A stretch of DNA of 22,126 nt from JBOGEB01 sp050743125 (GTDB taxonomy: Bacteria > Actinomycetota > Nitriliruptoria > Euzebyales > Egibacteraceae): positions 1 to 22,126 of the forward strand of contig JBOGEB010000058.1 of NCBI GenBank assembly GCA_050743125.1, in the 5' to 3' direction. The notes below the pieces were generated by a model. That model was not told the origin of the DNA. It saw only the letters and a program-made list of their open reading frames with translations, and searched no databases. Shown here one piece after another: positions 1 to 6,809 of the stretch. The number at the start of each line of letters is the position of its first letter. The first letter of the stretch is position 1. Position numbers and translations under genes: made by a program.

Positions 1-481
1 GCCAGCGGTCGAGACGGTCGTCAGCCGGCGCCCAGGTCATCGCGGAGTAATCAGCGTCTCGTGCGGCCACGATGCCGCCCGGACGCGCCAGCCTCGCCAT
101 GGCCTCGAGCGCGCTGACAGGGTCGGCGAGATGCTGAAGCACCTGGTGTGCGTGCACGACGTCGAACGAAGCCGCTGCGAAATCTGCGGTCCTGAAGTCA
201 CCAACGAAGAAGGACATGTTGTCGACACCCCGCGCCCGCGCGCGTACGCGGGCCTGTTCTACGACGTCGGACGACAGGTCGATGCCGACGGCGCGGCCCG
301 GCGCGACCCTTGCCGCCAGGTCAGCGGTCAAGGTGCCGGGTCCGCAGCTGACGTCGAGCAAATCCATGCCGGGAGCCAACAGCGGCAGGAGATAGGCCGC
401 AGAGTTCTCCGCGGTCCGCCAGCGATGAGAGCGCAGAACCGAATCGTGGTGGCCGTGGGTGTAGGGCTGGGCGGAAGGCAT
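1..481 (-). CDS. class I SAM-dependent methyltransferase (3' end outside window)
   Basis: The reading frame is open from an ATG at 481 to the window edge, so about 160 N-terminal residues are visible and the C-terminus is missing. It reads as a UbiE/Methyltransf_11-type enzyme, which transfers a methyl group from SAM to an unknown small molecule. Motif I is LDVSCGPGTLTADLA near residues 42-56 (SAM glycine loop). An acidic residue follows in VGIDLSSDVVEQAR near residue 66. A post-I segment (FDVVHAHQVLQHL) and the ARPGG motif near residues 132-136 complete the Rossmann fold. Start choice: there is no in-frame ATG/GTG close upstream, and only 16 nt separate it from the stop of the cysteine-rich gene. 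Co-transcription with that gene is therefore likely. The fold is certain; the substrate cannot be inferred. Confidence 0.85.
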   Translation of the reverse strand, partial: MPSAQPYTHGHHDSVLRSHRWRTAENSAAYLLPLLAPGMDLLDVSCGPGTLTADLAARVAPGRAVGIDLSSDVVEQARVRARARGVDNMSFFVGDFRTADFAAASFDVVHAHQVLQHLADPVSALEAMARLARPGGIVAARDADYSAMTWAPADDRLDRW

Positions 482-497
482 CGCACTTATCGTCGCA

Positions 498-791
498 TCA
501 CCGCGCGACGTCAGCCGAGCCTGCGGTCTCAGGACGCGGCTGTGCTCGCCAGACCGCCACCTGCTCCTTCCACGGTGGCAGCTCGGGGAACTCCACCGTC
601 CACGACCTTTGACACCGCCGCCCGTCGCAGGTCACCGGCACTGGCAGCCGCCGCTCGAACTGCGAGGGGTCCAAGCGGATCGGCTGGCGGCAGCACGGCG
701 TCCAGCACAGCACCTGCTCCGGGTCGTGGCCGAACACCGCAGGCCCCGTCACTATCGAGAGCGCGAGCTCGCCGCTGGGCACAAAGTCCAT
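498..791 (-). CDS. small cysteine-rich (zinc-ribbon-like) protein, unknown function
   Basis: A 97-residue protein. I do not recognise its family. It carries five cysteines arranged C29-x3-C33-C34 and C55-x4-C60 (CWTPCC and CDGRRC), a spacing suited to a zinc or iron site. It ends in a Trp-rich segment (SWTVEF, PPWKE, VAVW). The ATG at 791 is chosen because upstream codons in this frame read into the duplicated XRE/intergenic segment and lose protein-like composition. It lies 16 nt upstream of the methyltransferase gene. If the Fic cassette is removed, it would start about 109 nt after the XRE stop. A role as partner of that regulator is inference only. Confidence 0.6.
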   Translation of the reverse strand: MDFVPSGELALSIVTGPAVFGHDPEQVLCWTPCCRQPIRLDPSQFERRLPVPVTCDGRRCQRSWTVEFPELPPWKEQVAVWRAQPRPETAGSADVAR

Positions 792-810
792 GAACCGGAC
801 CGTAGGCGCC

Positions 811-1020
811 CTCGCCCGCACACGGTCGTCGCGATGGGGGAGCGCCCTCAGGCGGACGAACGTGCGGCAACGGGCCACCCACGTGTGCGGGACGGCTCGG
901 TCAGTTGACGCCGATCCGCTGAGCGAGGCCGCGCAGCCCCGGCGTGGCGGACTTGCGCTCGCGGCGCAGCAGCACGGCCACCAGATCGTGCGCGCCCCGG
1001 TCGTAGCGCATCCGCTCCGG
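811..1020. repeat. direct repeat copy 1 flanking the Fic cassette
   Basis: This segment matches 3105-3314 at a constant offset of 2294. I count four mismatches in 210 bases, all in the first 45; from about 855 to 1020 the copies are identical. It holds the last part of the XRE coding sequence plus its downstream intergenic region. Similarity stops abruptly after CCGCTCCGG at 1020. Confidence 0.95.
901..1020 (-). pseudogene. duplicated 3' fragment of the XRE regulator gene
   Basis: Reading leftward from 1020 this is the same sequence as the last 40 codons of the intact XRE gene at 3195-4412, including its stop codon (901-903). It encodes the tail MRYDRGAHDLVAVLLRRERK and the following residues to RIGVN. 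No start codon or HTH domain is attached, so it is a gene fragment left by the duplication or insertion that brought in the Fic cassette. Confidence 0.9.
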
Positions 1021-1608
1021 CCTCCAGCAGTGGTCACAGGTGCAAGCGTTGACCTGAACCGGCTATGAGCACTCGGTGAAGAAGTCCTCTTGTCACGCAT
1101 CCGTGGGCTGATCCGCCTGAGGTGTCGGTACCCGCGGAGGAAAATCGGCAGGCCAGCAGCTGACCGGACGATCTGGGCGACGTTTTCCCTCGGATCCGAG
1201 GGAAAGGTGTCACGGCCGTCTCGACACGCGGACGCCGAGGGAGGCCGCCCGCCTGTTGCCGCGTCACGCGCGCACGGCCGGGCGGTGGGCCAGCTCAGGT
1301 CGGCGCAGGTTTGGGCCGGTTGGCTGCGGCGAGGCCTGTCCCTGCTCGGACGGTCCGAGGTCACCCACGTGATCGGTGAGAAGAACCTGAAAGTCCTCGT
1401 CAACAGCGCTGTCCTTCTCAGTTCGGTGTTGTACGTCGACCCGGAGCCGGTACTCCTTAAGGGGACCGTACAGGCGTTCTCCATCGATGAGTCCAACCGG
1501 CGACTCGGCACAAGCAGCAGTCATAGGTGCGGTTCGGTGAGAGCAGCCGCTGCTGAGATTTGAATTAGTGTCTAACCTTGGTCGCGTTCGGACCTCGTTA
1601 AGTAACTT
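1021..1608. other. cassette left arm without a confident gene
   Basis: This is the left part of the segment between the two direct repeats, downstream of fic. Overlapping open frames exist on both strands (for example minus 1264-1524, with a segment ERLYGPLKEYRLRV, and plus 1090-1563, with VIGEKNLKVLVNS). None has a convincing ribosome binding site or a family I recognise. The 1370-1600 part has fewer G/C bases than the host genes, like fic itself. A degenerate small gene on the minus strand is possible, but I would not call it. A perfect palindrome lies at 1184-1205. Confidence 0.5.
1184..1205. repeat. 22-bp perfect palindrome
   Basis: The half-site TTTCCCTCGGA is followed directly by its reverse complement, giving a 22-bp perfect palindrome with no spacer. 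It lies inside the cassette, about 400 bp beyond the fic stop codon. It lacks a downstream T-run, so it is a poor rho-independent terminator. A dimeric protein binding site or element-end structure is more plausible. Confidence 0.85.
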
Positions 1609-2805
1609 CTACGTCCGTGGAGCGGCTGGAGCATCCGATATGGGCGGCAAGAACTGTCTGATGAGAGCACGATTGGTGAGCCAGCCGTCATCTGACGGTA
1701 GGATGAGCTTGCGCTGGTGCAGCGTGTTGACGTCGCGGCTCAGCGTCTTGGTGGTCTTGCCACTGTACAACTCGGCAACCCGGGGAGTAAGAGAGGAAAG
1801 GTGGGCCTTCTTCACTGGCTTGGTCATCCTGAAGAGGGTTACCAGTAATTCCTTGTGGCGTGCAGCTACCGGGTTGCTCTCGCCTTGGAGTTGCTGATCG
1901 ATGAAGTCACTCCAGACAAGGTCTTGTAGGTAGTTCTCCAGGATGTGGCTGATTTGGTCCCGGAGCCCGTCGACAAATCCTTCCACGCCATAGCAAAGAA
2001 ATGATATTTGGTCTCCTACATTTTTGCTTGCTTGGCGTAGCTCTCGGTAGTAGCGGCTTCGGGTGCTGTTATAGTGATTGGACAGCAGGTGTGCGGAAGG
2101 TGAGGGAACGCCACCTGCGACCAGTACCTGGAATTCGATGAGCCGAGCGGTCCTGCCGTTGCCGTCGCCGAAGGGGTGTACCCACGCGATGTAAAGATGG
2201 GCGAGAATCGCTCTAATGAGGCTTGCGCCGATGCCGAACTTCTCATGCAACATGAAGAAGTCTGGCTCATTAAGCCAGTCACACATGCGTTTGAGCAGGC
2301 CCTCGCATTCGTCAGCCGGCGGACCTTTGTACACGTTGCCTACCACTATCGGATGTTCTCTGATCTGTCCGGGCCTGACACCCTCTTCGAGGTCCAGGTC
2401 GCGCAGTACGAGCTCGTTGTACTTGAGGATGTCCACGTACTTGATCTTGCCATCGTTGGTGGCCTCGCCGAAGATCCCCTGCTCAATGGCGGCGCAGGCA
2501 TTGATGACGTTGACGACCTCTTGGCGCTGGTACTTGTGCGACTCCGATATTGCAAGCTTGCCTTCAATCTCGTCACGCACCTGTTCTTCGGACAGAGTGT
2601 TGCCCTCGATGGCAGTGGTCGCATGCACACCCTTCGCCAGGTACAGCCTGTAGAGTTCGCGGGCGACGTCGCTACGCAGGGGGACTTGGGCTATGTGGTC
2701 GCACTTCGACTTCGCCTCGCCAACGGCCATCCAGAAATCCGGCGGCATCCTGCTCAGGTCAACGGAGAATCGCAGCCACGGATGAGTCTCCTGATACGTC
2801 CCCAT
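1609..2805 (-). CDS. Fic-domain protein AMPylase, class II (self-inhibited)
   Basis: A Fic/DOC family enzyme that transfers AMP from ATP to a hydroxyl side chain of a target protein. Numbered from the ATG at 2805 (398 residues), the catalytic loop HPFGDGNGRTAR is at 210-221 and matches HxFx(D/E)GNGRxxR fully, so the enzyme should be active. The inhibitory motif (S/T)xxxE(G/N) is TTAIEG at 63-68, N-terminal to the Fic core, which defines class II. The C-terminal 80 residues (TKTLSRDVNTLHQRKLI) look like a winged helix, as in SoFic-type proteins. A TTG at 2829 would add eight residues; the ATG gives the usual 'MGTYQ..HPWL' beginning of the family. No antitoxin gene is adjacent, as expected for self-inhibition. 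Composition is clearly lower in GC than neighbouring genes, and it sits between long direct repeats, both pointing to horizontal acquisition. Confidence 0.95.
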   Translation of the reverse strand: MGTYQETHPWLRFSVDLSRMPPDFWMAVGEAKSKCDHIAQVPLRSDVARELYRLYLAKGVHATTAIEGNTLSEEQVRDEIEGKLAISESHKYQRQEVVNVINACAAIEQGIFGEATNDGKIKYVDILKYNELVLRDLDLEEGVRPGQIREHPIVVGNVYKGPPADECEGLLKRMCDWLNEPDFFMLHEKFGIGASLIRAILAHLYIAWVHPFGDGNGRTARLIEFQVLVAGGVPSPSAHLLSNHYNSTRSRYYRELRQASKNVGDQISFLCYGVEGFVDGLRDQISHILENYLQDLVWSDFIDQQLQGESNPVAARHKELLVTLFRMTKPVKKAHLSSLTPRVAELYSGKTTKTLSRDVNTLHQRKLILPSDDGWLTNRALIRQFLPPISDAPAAPRT

Positions 2806-2856
2806 TAGTGTCCCGATCTTGTAATTCAAATCATGCCGGTGACCTGCGGCTTCACG

Positions 2857-2862
2857 ATTATA
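2857..2862 (-). promoter_or_regulatory. -10 box upstream of fic
   Basis: On the minus strand this reads TATAAT, a perfect -10 consensus rare in such GC-rich DNA. It lies 51 nt before the fic ATG at 2805. No good -35 is visible at 16-18 nt spacing. Transcription would start near 2850. Confidence 0.5.
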
Positions 2863-3104
2863 CTCTCGTAGATGTCCAGGCTCGTGTCCGCTGTGGTGTC
2901 TGCATCTATGGCTATGCTGGCTCCGACAGCCCTCGGCTCCCGGGACAGTCCGCCCGCCCCCGGTGCCCTCTGCGGGCCCGACGACGCCTCCCGCCTCGAA
3001 TATCCCTGGCTATACGAATGCCGGTTCGTCCTGCCGCCGAGTGATATCGGCATCTCTGCACGTGTGGATACCATGCAGGCTCGACCGATATCGCGGTCAG
3101 GGGC

Positions 3105-3314
3105 CTCGCCCGGACACGGTCGTCGCGATGGGGGAGCAGCCTCAGGCAGACGAACGTGCGGCAACGGGCCACCCACGTGTGCGGGACGGCTCGGTCAGTT
3201 GACGCCGATCCGCTGAGCGAGGCCGCGCAGCCCCGGCGTGGCGGACTTGCGCTCGCGGCGCAGCAGCACGGCCACCAGATCGTGCGCGCCCCGGTCGTAG
3301 CGCATCCGCTCCGG
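3105..3314. repeat. direct repeat copy 2 (native copy at the XRE 3' end)
   Basis: The partner of 811-1020. Its right part lies inside the intact XRE gene, so this copy is continuous with functional sequence. Beyond 3314 the XRE frame continues, while copy 1 diverges. Its left boundary at about 3105 marks the right edge of the cassette. The stretch 2863-3104 between the fic promoter and this repeat holds no gene that I can support. Confidence 0.95.
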
Positions 3315-4412
3315 CGCGACCCGCTCGGCCTCCAACAGCACGCCGACCGCGGCCCCGTCGTTGCGGCGCAGCCCGTGGGAGCGGGCGACGTCCAGCCACG
3401 TGCGGGCCTGCCGGTGCGGGAACGGCAGGCCGTCGAAGTCCACCAAGTCAGCCAGCCGCAGCGCCTCGACGGGGTCCCCGGAGTCGTAGGCAGCGTTGAT
3501 CTCGTGGAATGCGACGTTCGTCGGGCAGAACGCCGTGACCGGGTCGATCCAGCCGTCGGGGAGCAGCCCCGCCGCCCAGCGTGCCCGGGACAGCAGCTCG
3601 CGGTTGCCGGCATGGTCGTAGGCTCGGGCCGCCGCGATCGAGGAAGCCAGCATGATCGCCCCCCAGGCCGACACCTGCTCCGGCGGCGCGCACTCCAGCC
3701 CGTCCTCGACGAGCGCCGCGCCTCGAGCGCTGACGGCCCGGCAGACGTCGAGATGTCCGGCGCCCAGCAGAACCACCGACAACCCCCTGGTCGCGAGCGC
3801 CATGTGAAGACGGTCGTCGGCCCGCTCGGCGGCGGCCACCGCCCGTTCTGCCGCGATCCAGGCGAGGTCACACTCGCGGAGCTCGCGGCACAGCTCCGAA
3901 GCGAGCCGGTAGGCGTGGGACAGCAGCGCCCACGCCCGCCGCTGCCCGTCCCCGGTCAGGTGCCGGGCGAGCGCGCGCGCGTCGGCGATCGCGTCCGGCA
4001 GCAGCAGCGCGAGCCTGGTCCACTGACCGTTCATGCTGGCGGTGTATGCCTGCTCGATGCGGGCGGCGAGGTTGCCCATGTCGATGCGCTCAGGGTCGCG
4101 ATCCGGCTCGACCAGCGCATCCGGCCAGTACAGGCAGCGGCGGAGCGCCGGCAGCCCTTTGGGAAGGTCCTGCGGGCCGCTGCCGTCGGGCGGCAGCTCG
4201 GCGCCGGGGCCGAGCAGGTCGCCCAGCTCGACCTTGAGCACGCGCGCCAGGTGGAGCAGGACGTGGACGTTGTCGGCAGGTCGGTCACCGCGCTCGACCT
4301 TCTCCAGCCACGACGCGGACCGGCCGACCAGGCCGGCGAGCACCGGGCGCGAGTGCCCACGCCGCTCACGCCAGTAGCGGATCCGCTCACCGACCGAAAC
4401 GTGGTGCTCCAT
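3195..4412 (-). CDS. XRE-family transcriptional regulator with helical repeat C-terminus
   Basis: A 405-residue DNA-binding regulator. Residues about 5-67 form a Cro/C1-type helix-turn-helix (VGERIRYWRERRGHSRPVLA, then SASWLEKVERGDR, then a NVHVLLHLARVL helix). The remaining ~330 residues are Ala/Leu/Arg-rich helices resembling the TPR-like sensor part of actinobacterial XRE regulators, which often bind a peptide or small ligand. The ATG at 4412 is preferred over the TTG at 4421 because the TTG overlaps a TAGGCT box fitting a leaderless promoter. It lies 25 nt after the O-methyltransferase on the same strand. Its 3' 120 nt are duplicated at 901-1020. The target operon is unknown; the cysteine-rich protein and methyltransferase downstream are the natural candidates. 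Confidence 0.9.
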   Translation of the reverse strand: MEHHVSVGERIRYWRERRGHSRPVLAGLVGRSASWLEKVERGDRPADNVHVLLHLARVLKVELGDLLGPGAELPPDGSGPQDLPKGLPALRRCLYWPDALVEPDRDPERIDMGNLAARIEQAYTASMNGQWTRLALLLPDAIADARALARHLTGDGQRRAWALLSHAYRLASELCRELRECDLAWIAAERAVAAAERADDRLHMALATRGLSVVLLGAGHLDVCRAVSARGAALVEDGLECAPPEQVSAWGAIMLASSIAAARAYDHAGNRELLSRARWAAGLLPDGWIDPVTAFCPTNVAFHEINAAYDSGDPVEALRLADLVDFDGLPFPHRQARTWLDVARSHGLRRNDGAAVGVLLEAERVAPERMRYDRGAHDLVAVLLRRERKSATPGLRGLAQRIGVN

Positions 4413-4420
4413 GTCCCGCA

Positions 4421-4426
4421 AGCCTA
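4421..4426 (-). promoter_or_regulatory. -10 box of probable leaderless XRE transcript
   Basis: The minus strand reads TAGGCT, fitting actinobacterial TAnnnT, followed by 8 nt and the ATG at 4412. There is no Shine-Dalgarno at a usable distance. The same layout (TAGCCT, 8 nt, ATG) occurs before the lipoprotein gene at 11525. Confidence 0.45.
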
Positions 4427-4437
4427 GCGATGCCCCC

Positions 4438-5073
4438 CTACCGGGGGTCGTAGACGGCGCCGAGCACGCCCTCGCCGGCGTTGAGGATCAGGGCGTGCCA
4501 GTCGGGGTCGTCGCAGACCGTGTCGTTGAACTCGCGGAGGGCGACGGTGTCCTCGTCGTTGACGTCTGGGTCGGGGACCCGCCCGCCCCACAGGACGTTG
4601 TCGGCAAGCAGCAGCCCGCCGGGGTGAAGCAGGCGCTTCGCGTGCACGAGGTACTCCGAGTACTCGGTCTTGACCGCGTCGAGGAACACCAGGTCGTAGC
4701 TGGAGTCGGACAGCTTCGGCAGGACCGCGAGCGCCACGCCGAGGATCGAGCGGATCCGGTCGGCGACTTTTGCCTCGGTGAACGCGCGCTGTGCGAGCGC
4801 CTGGTGCTCAGGGGAGACCTCGATCGTGGTGAGCGAGCCCTTGGGGTCCAAGCCGCCCAGCAGCCAGAGCCCGCTGTAGCCCCCGCCCGAGCCGACCTCG
4901 ACGACGTTGCGGGCGCGTGTCGCCCGGGCGAGGAACCGAAGGAGCGCGCCGGTCTGCGGAGGCACGGTGGGGATGTCCGCCTCCTCGCTGCGGGCGCGGG
5001 CAGCGCGTAGGAGTTCGCTCTCAGGCTCACCGAAGGCGCTGACGTAGGCTCGGATGTGCTGGTCGCTGTGCAC
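4438..5073 (-). CDS. O-methyltransferase family 3 (Rv1220c-like)
   Basis: A 211-residue SAM-dependent O-methyltransferase of the catechol/caffeoyl-CoA type (COG4122). The SAM loop is VVEVGSGGGYSGLW at 57-70. An acidic motif TTIEVSPEH follows at 82-90. FLDAVKTEY at 130-138 contributes the first metal-binding Asp (132). LLLADNVLWGG at 154-164 carries D158-N159, completing the divalent metal site. Length and motif order match the Mycobacterium tuberculosis Rv1220c family, whose natural substrate is not established. The start is GTG at 5073, with GAGGAGG about 13 nt upstream. It diverges from the HNH gene and from htrA, as Rv1220c diverges from sigE. That context is the main reason for the Rv1220c-like assignment. 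Confidence 0.93.
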   Translation of the reverse strand: MHSDQHIRAYVSAFGEPESELLRAARARSEEADIPTVPPQTGALLRFLARATRARNVVEVGSGGGYSGLWLLGGLDPKGSLTTIEVSPEHQALAQRAFTEAKVADRIRSILGVALAVLPKLSDSSYDLVFLDAVKTEYSEYLVHAKRLLHPGGLLLADNVLWGGRVPDPDVNDEDTVALREFNDTVCDDPDWHALILNAGEGVLGAVYDPR

Positions 5074-5101
5074 GAGCGCTCGGTGTCCTCCTCGCCGCCG
5101 T

Positions 5102-5127
5102 GGGGGTTCGAGAGTACGGGAACCCCC
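5102..5127. repeat. hairpin in the leader of the O-methyltransferase
   Basis: GGGGGTTC and GAACCCCC form 8-bp perfect arms around a 10-nt loop. The hairpin begins about 29 nt before the GTG start of the O-methyltransferase, so it would lie in its mRNA leader or act as an operator. There is no T-run on either side. Confidence 0.6.
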
Positions 5128-5239
5128 GAGGCAGGGGCGGCACCCGCAAGATATCGATTTCAGTGGCGCGGCACGAAACGCCGGGGGGAACCTCCCGCAC
5201 CTCGCGCGTTCTTCACAGCGCCAAGTGCTCCGGACAGGA

Positions 5240-5261
5240 ATGCCAAAGAGGCTCTTGGCAT
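5240..5261. repeat. dyad symmetry in the divergent intergenic region
   Basis: ATGCCAA and TTGGCAT form 7-bp perfect arms around 8 nt, and inner AAGA/TCTT can extend the pairing with a one-base bulge. It lies mid-way in the 397-nt region between the O-methyltransferase (minus) and the HNH gene (plus). It may be an operator. Apart from this dyad, the 5102-5127 hairpin and the HNH promoter, I see nothing in the region. Confidence 0.45.
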
Positions 5262-5429
5262 GGATCTGTGGGTGGGCTGCGCGCTTGTCGCGCCTGCTGC
5301 CCTCAGGCTCCGGACGCTCGACGACCGGCAGAGACGCCGGCCGTGCAGGCGCGCGTCACCGCGCTGACACCAGCCTGCCCGGGCAGCCACTCCGCTCACC
5401 CCCCACCAGCACAAAGATCCTACAAACAC

Positions 5430-5458
5430 TTGCTAACCACACCTTTCCATGACATAAT
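5430..5458 (+). promoter_or_regulatory. sigma70-type promoter of the HNH gene
   Basis: TTGCTA (5430-5435) and CATAAT (5453-5458) are separated by exactly 17 nt inside an AT-rich island just before the HNH start. The start of transcription should fall near 5465, giving a leader of only a few bases before the ATG at 5471. The island is much less GC-rich than its surroundings, consistent with an imported promoter. Confidence 0.7.
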
Positions 5459-5470
5459 ACGAACATAAGT

Positions 5471-6739
5471 ATGAGTCAGGCAGGGACAGCGGCGGTCGAG
5501 ACGCTCGACGACCACGCCCTCCTCGACCTGATCGAACAGGGACTGGCCGCGTTGGGCGCGCGGCCGTTGAGCGGCGCGGTGGAGGACGCGGCGCTGGCCG
5601 AGTCGGTCGAGCGGCTGCACCGGCTGGAGACCGTCGTGGCGGGAGAGAAGCTCCGGCGGGTCGCGCAGGTCGACGCCCGCGGAGCCTGGAGAGCCGAGGG
5701 GGCGCGGTCGACCGCGGACCTGCTGGCGCGCCGGCTGCGGCTGACGCGGGGGGAGGCCCGCGCGCAGGCGGAGACAGCGGTGGCGTTGGAGGGGCTGCCC
5801 GAGACCGCCGCCGCGGCCCGCGAGGGGACGATCGGTGTGGGGCAGGCGCAGGTCGCCGTGCAGACCGCCAAGGAGCTGCGCCCGGACGCGCGGGAAGAGT
5901 TGGACCGGCTGGTGGCCGGCGACGGCGGCGGGATGGACCGCCGCCGGCTCCGGGAGCGGGTGGACGAGTGGACCCACACGGTGGACCCTGAGGCGTTGGC
6001 CGGAAGAGAGCGGAGGGCGTGGGCGAACCGGCGGGCTTCGGTCACCTCGGACGGCCCGGACGGGTCCGGGCGTGTGGACGCCAGGCTGGACCCGGTCGGC
6101 ACCGCCACGCTGACCGCGGCGTTGGACCCGCTGGCGCGCAAAACCGGCCACGCCGACGACCGGACCTACCCGCAGCGGATGGCCGACGCGCTCGTCGAGC
6201 TCGCCCGACGCTCACTCGACGCAGGCGACCTGCCCCAAGTCGCCGTCCAACGGCCCCACGTGATCCTGATCGCCACCGCCGAGACGCTGGACGGAAAGCC
6301 TGGCGCGCCCGCGGCCCGCCTGGACGGCGTCGGCCCGGTCAGCGCCGCCACCGCGCAGATGGTCTGCTGCGACGCTGAAACAACGACGGTGTGGATGACC
6401 CGCAACGGGGACGTCTTGGACGCGGGCCGCACACAACGGCAGCCGACGAGGCAGCAGCGGGTCGCGGTGATCGCCAGAGACCAGACCTGCGTCGGCTGCG
6501 GCGCGCCGGCGTCCCGCTGCCAGGTGCATCGACCACGCCAACCTCCCCCACCCGCCCACCCTGAAGGAACACGGGACTTGGGACCCACAGACGAGGACAA
6601 CCTCTGTTTAACCTGCTGGGGCTGTCACGGGAAGATCCACCACGACGGCTGGCTCGTGGCCCGCGACCCGGACACCGGCCGGTTCAGCATGCACCCGCCC
6701 GACCCGCTCGCCCGACCACACCGACGACGAGCCGGCTGA
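5471..6739 (+). CDS. DUF222 / HNH endonuclease-like protein, catalytic region scrambled
   Basis: A 422-residue member of the abundant actinobacterial DUF222-HNH (13E12-type) family, thought to derive from mobile nucleases. The helical DUF222 domain covers roughly residues 10-330. The C-terminal HNH region retains its CVGCGAPASRC and LCLTCWGCHGKIHHDGW zinc/nuclease parts. The family's central 'C..HHxxxW..GG.T' stretch is replaced by VHRPRQPPPPAHP. Reading 6528 onward in the +1 frame instead gives IDHANLPHPPTLKEHG, which looks like the expected family sequence. A pair of compensating indels has probably shifted about 15 codons, destroying one catalytic His. The gene stands where sigE and rseA sit in related genomes. 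The nuclease is probably inactive unless the indels are assembly errors. Confidence 0.88.
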   Translation: MSQAGTAAVETLDDHALLDLIEQGLAALGARPLSGAVEDAALAESVERLHRLETVVAGEKLRRVAQVDARGAWRAEGARSTADLLARRLRLTRGEARAQAETAVALEGLPETAAAAREGTIGVGQAQVAVQTAKELRPDAREELDRLVAGDGGGMDRRRLRERVDEWTHTVDPEALAGRERRAWANRRASVTSDGPDGSGRVDARLDPVGTATLTAALDPLARKTGHADDRTYPQRMADALVELARRSLDAGDLPQVAVQRPHVILIATAETLDGKPGAPAARLDGVGPVSAATAQMVCCDAETTTVWMTRNGDVLDAGRTQRQPTRQQRVAVIARDQTCVGCGAPASRCQVHRPRQPPPPAHPEGTRDLGPTDEDNLCLTCWGCHGKIHHDGWLVARDPDTGRFSMHPPDPLARPHRRRAG

Positions 6740-6809
6740 CCCGCGCCCGACACCACCGACGGATGTGGGAAGACCCCAAAATGGTGCCCCTCACCGCGGA
6801 CGGAGCTTC

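Noticed and set aside
498..1511. A 337-codon open frame on the minus strand spanning the repeat
   Set aside because: Only its last 97 codons look like protein; the rest reads through the duplicated XRE tail in the wrong frame and through the cassette arm. It is an accidental extension of the cysteine-rich gene.
1090..1563. Plus-strand frame with an EKNLKVLVNS segment
   Set aside because: It overlaps an equally plausible minus-strand frame, has no ribosome binding site and no known motif.
5100..5468. Plus-strand frames between the O-methyltransferase and the HNH gene
   Set aside because: They have no ribosome binding site or conserved motif and cover the hairpins and the HNH promoter.
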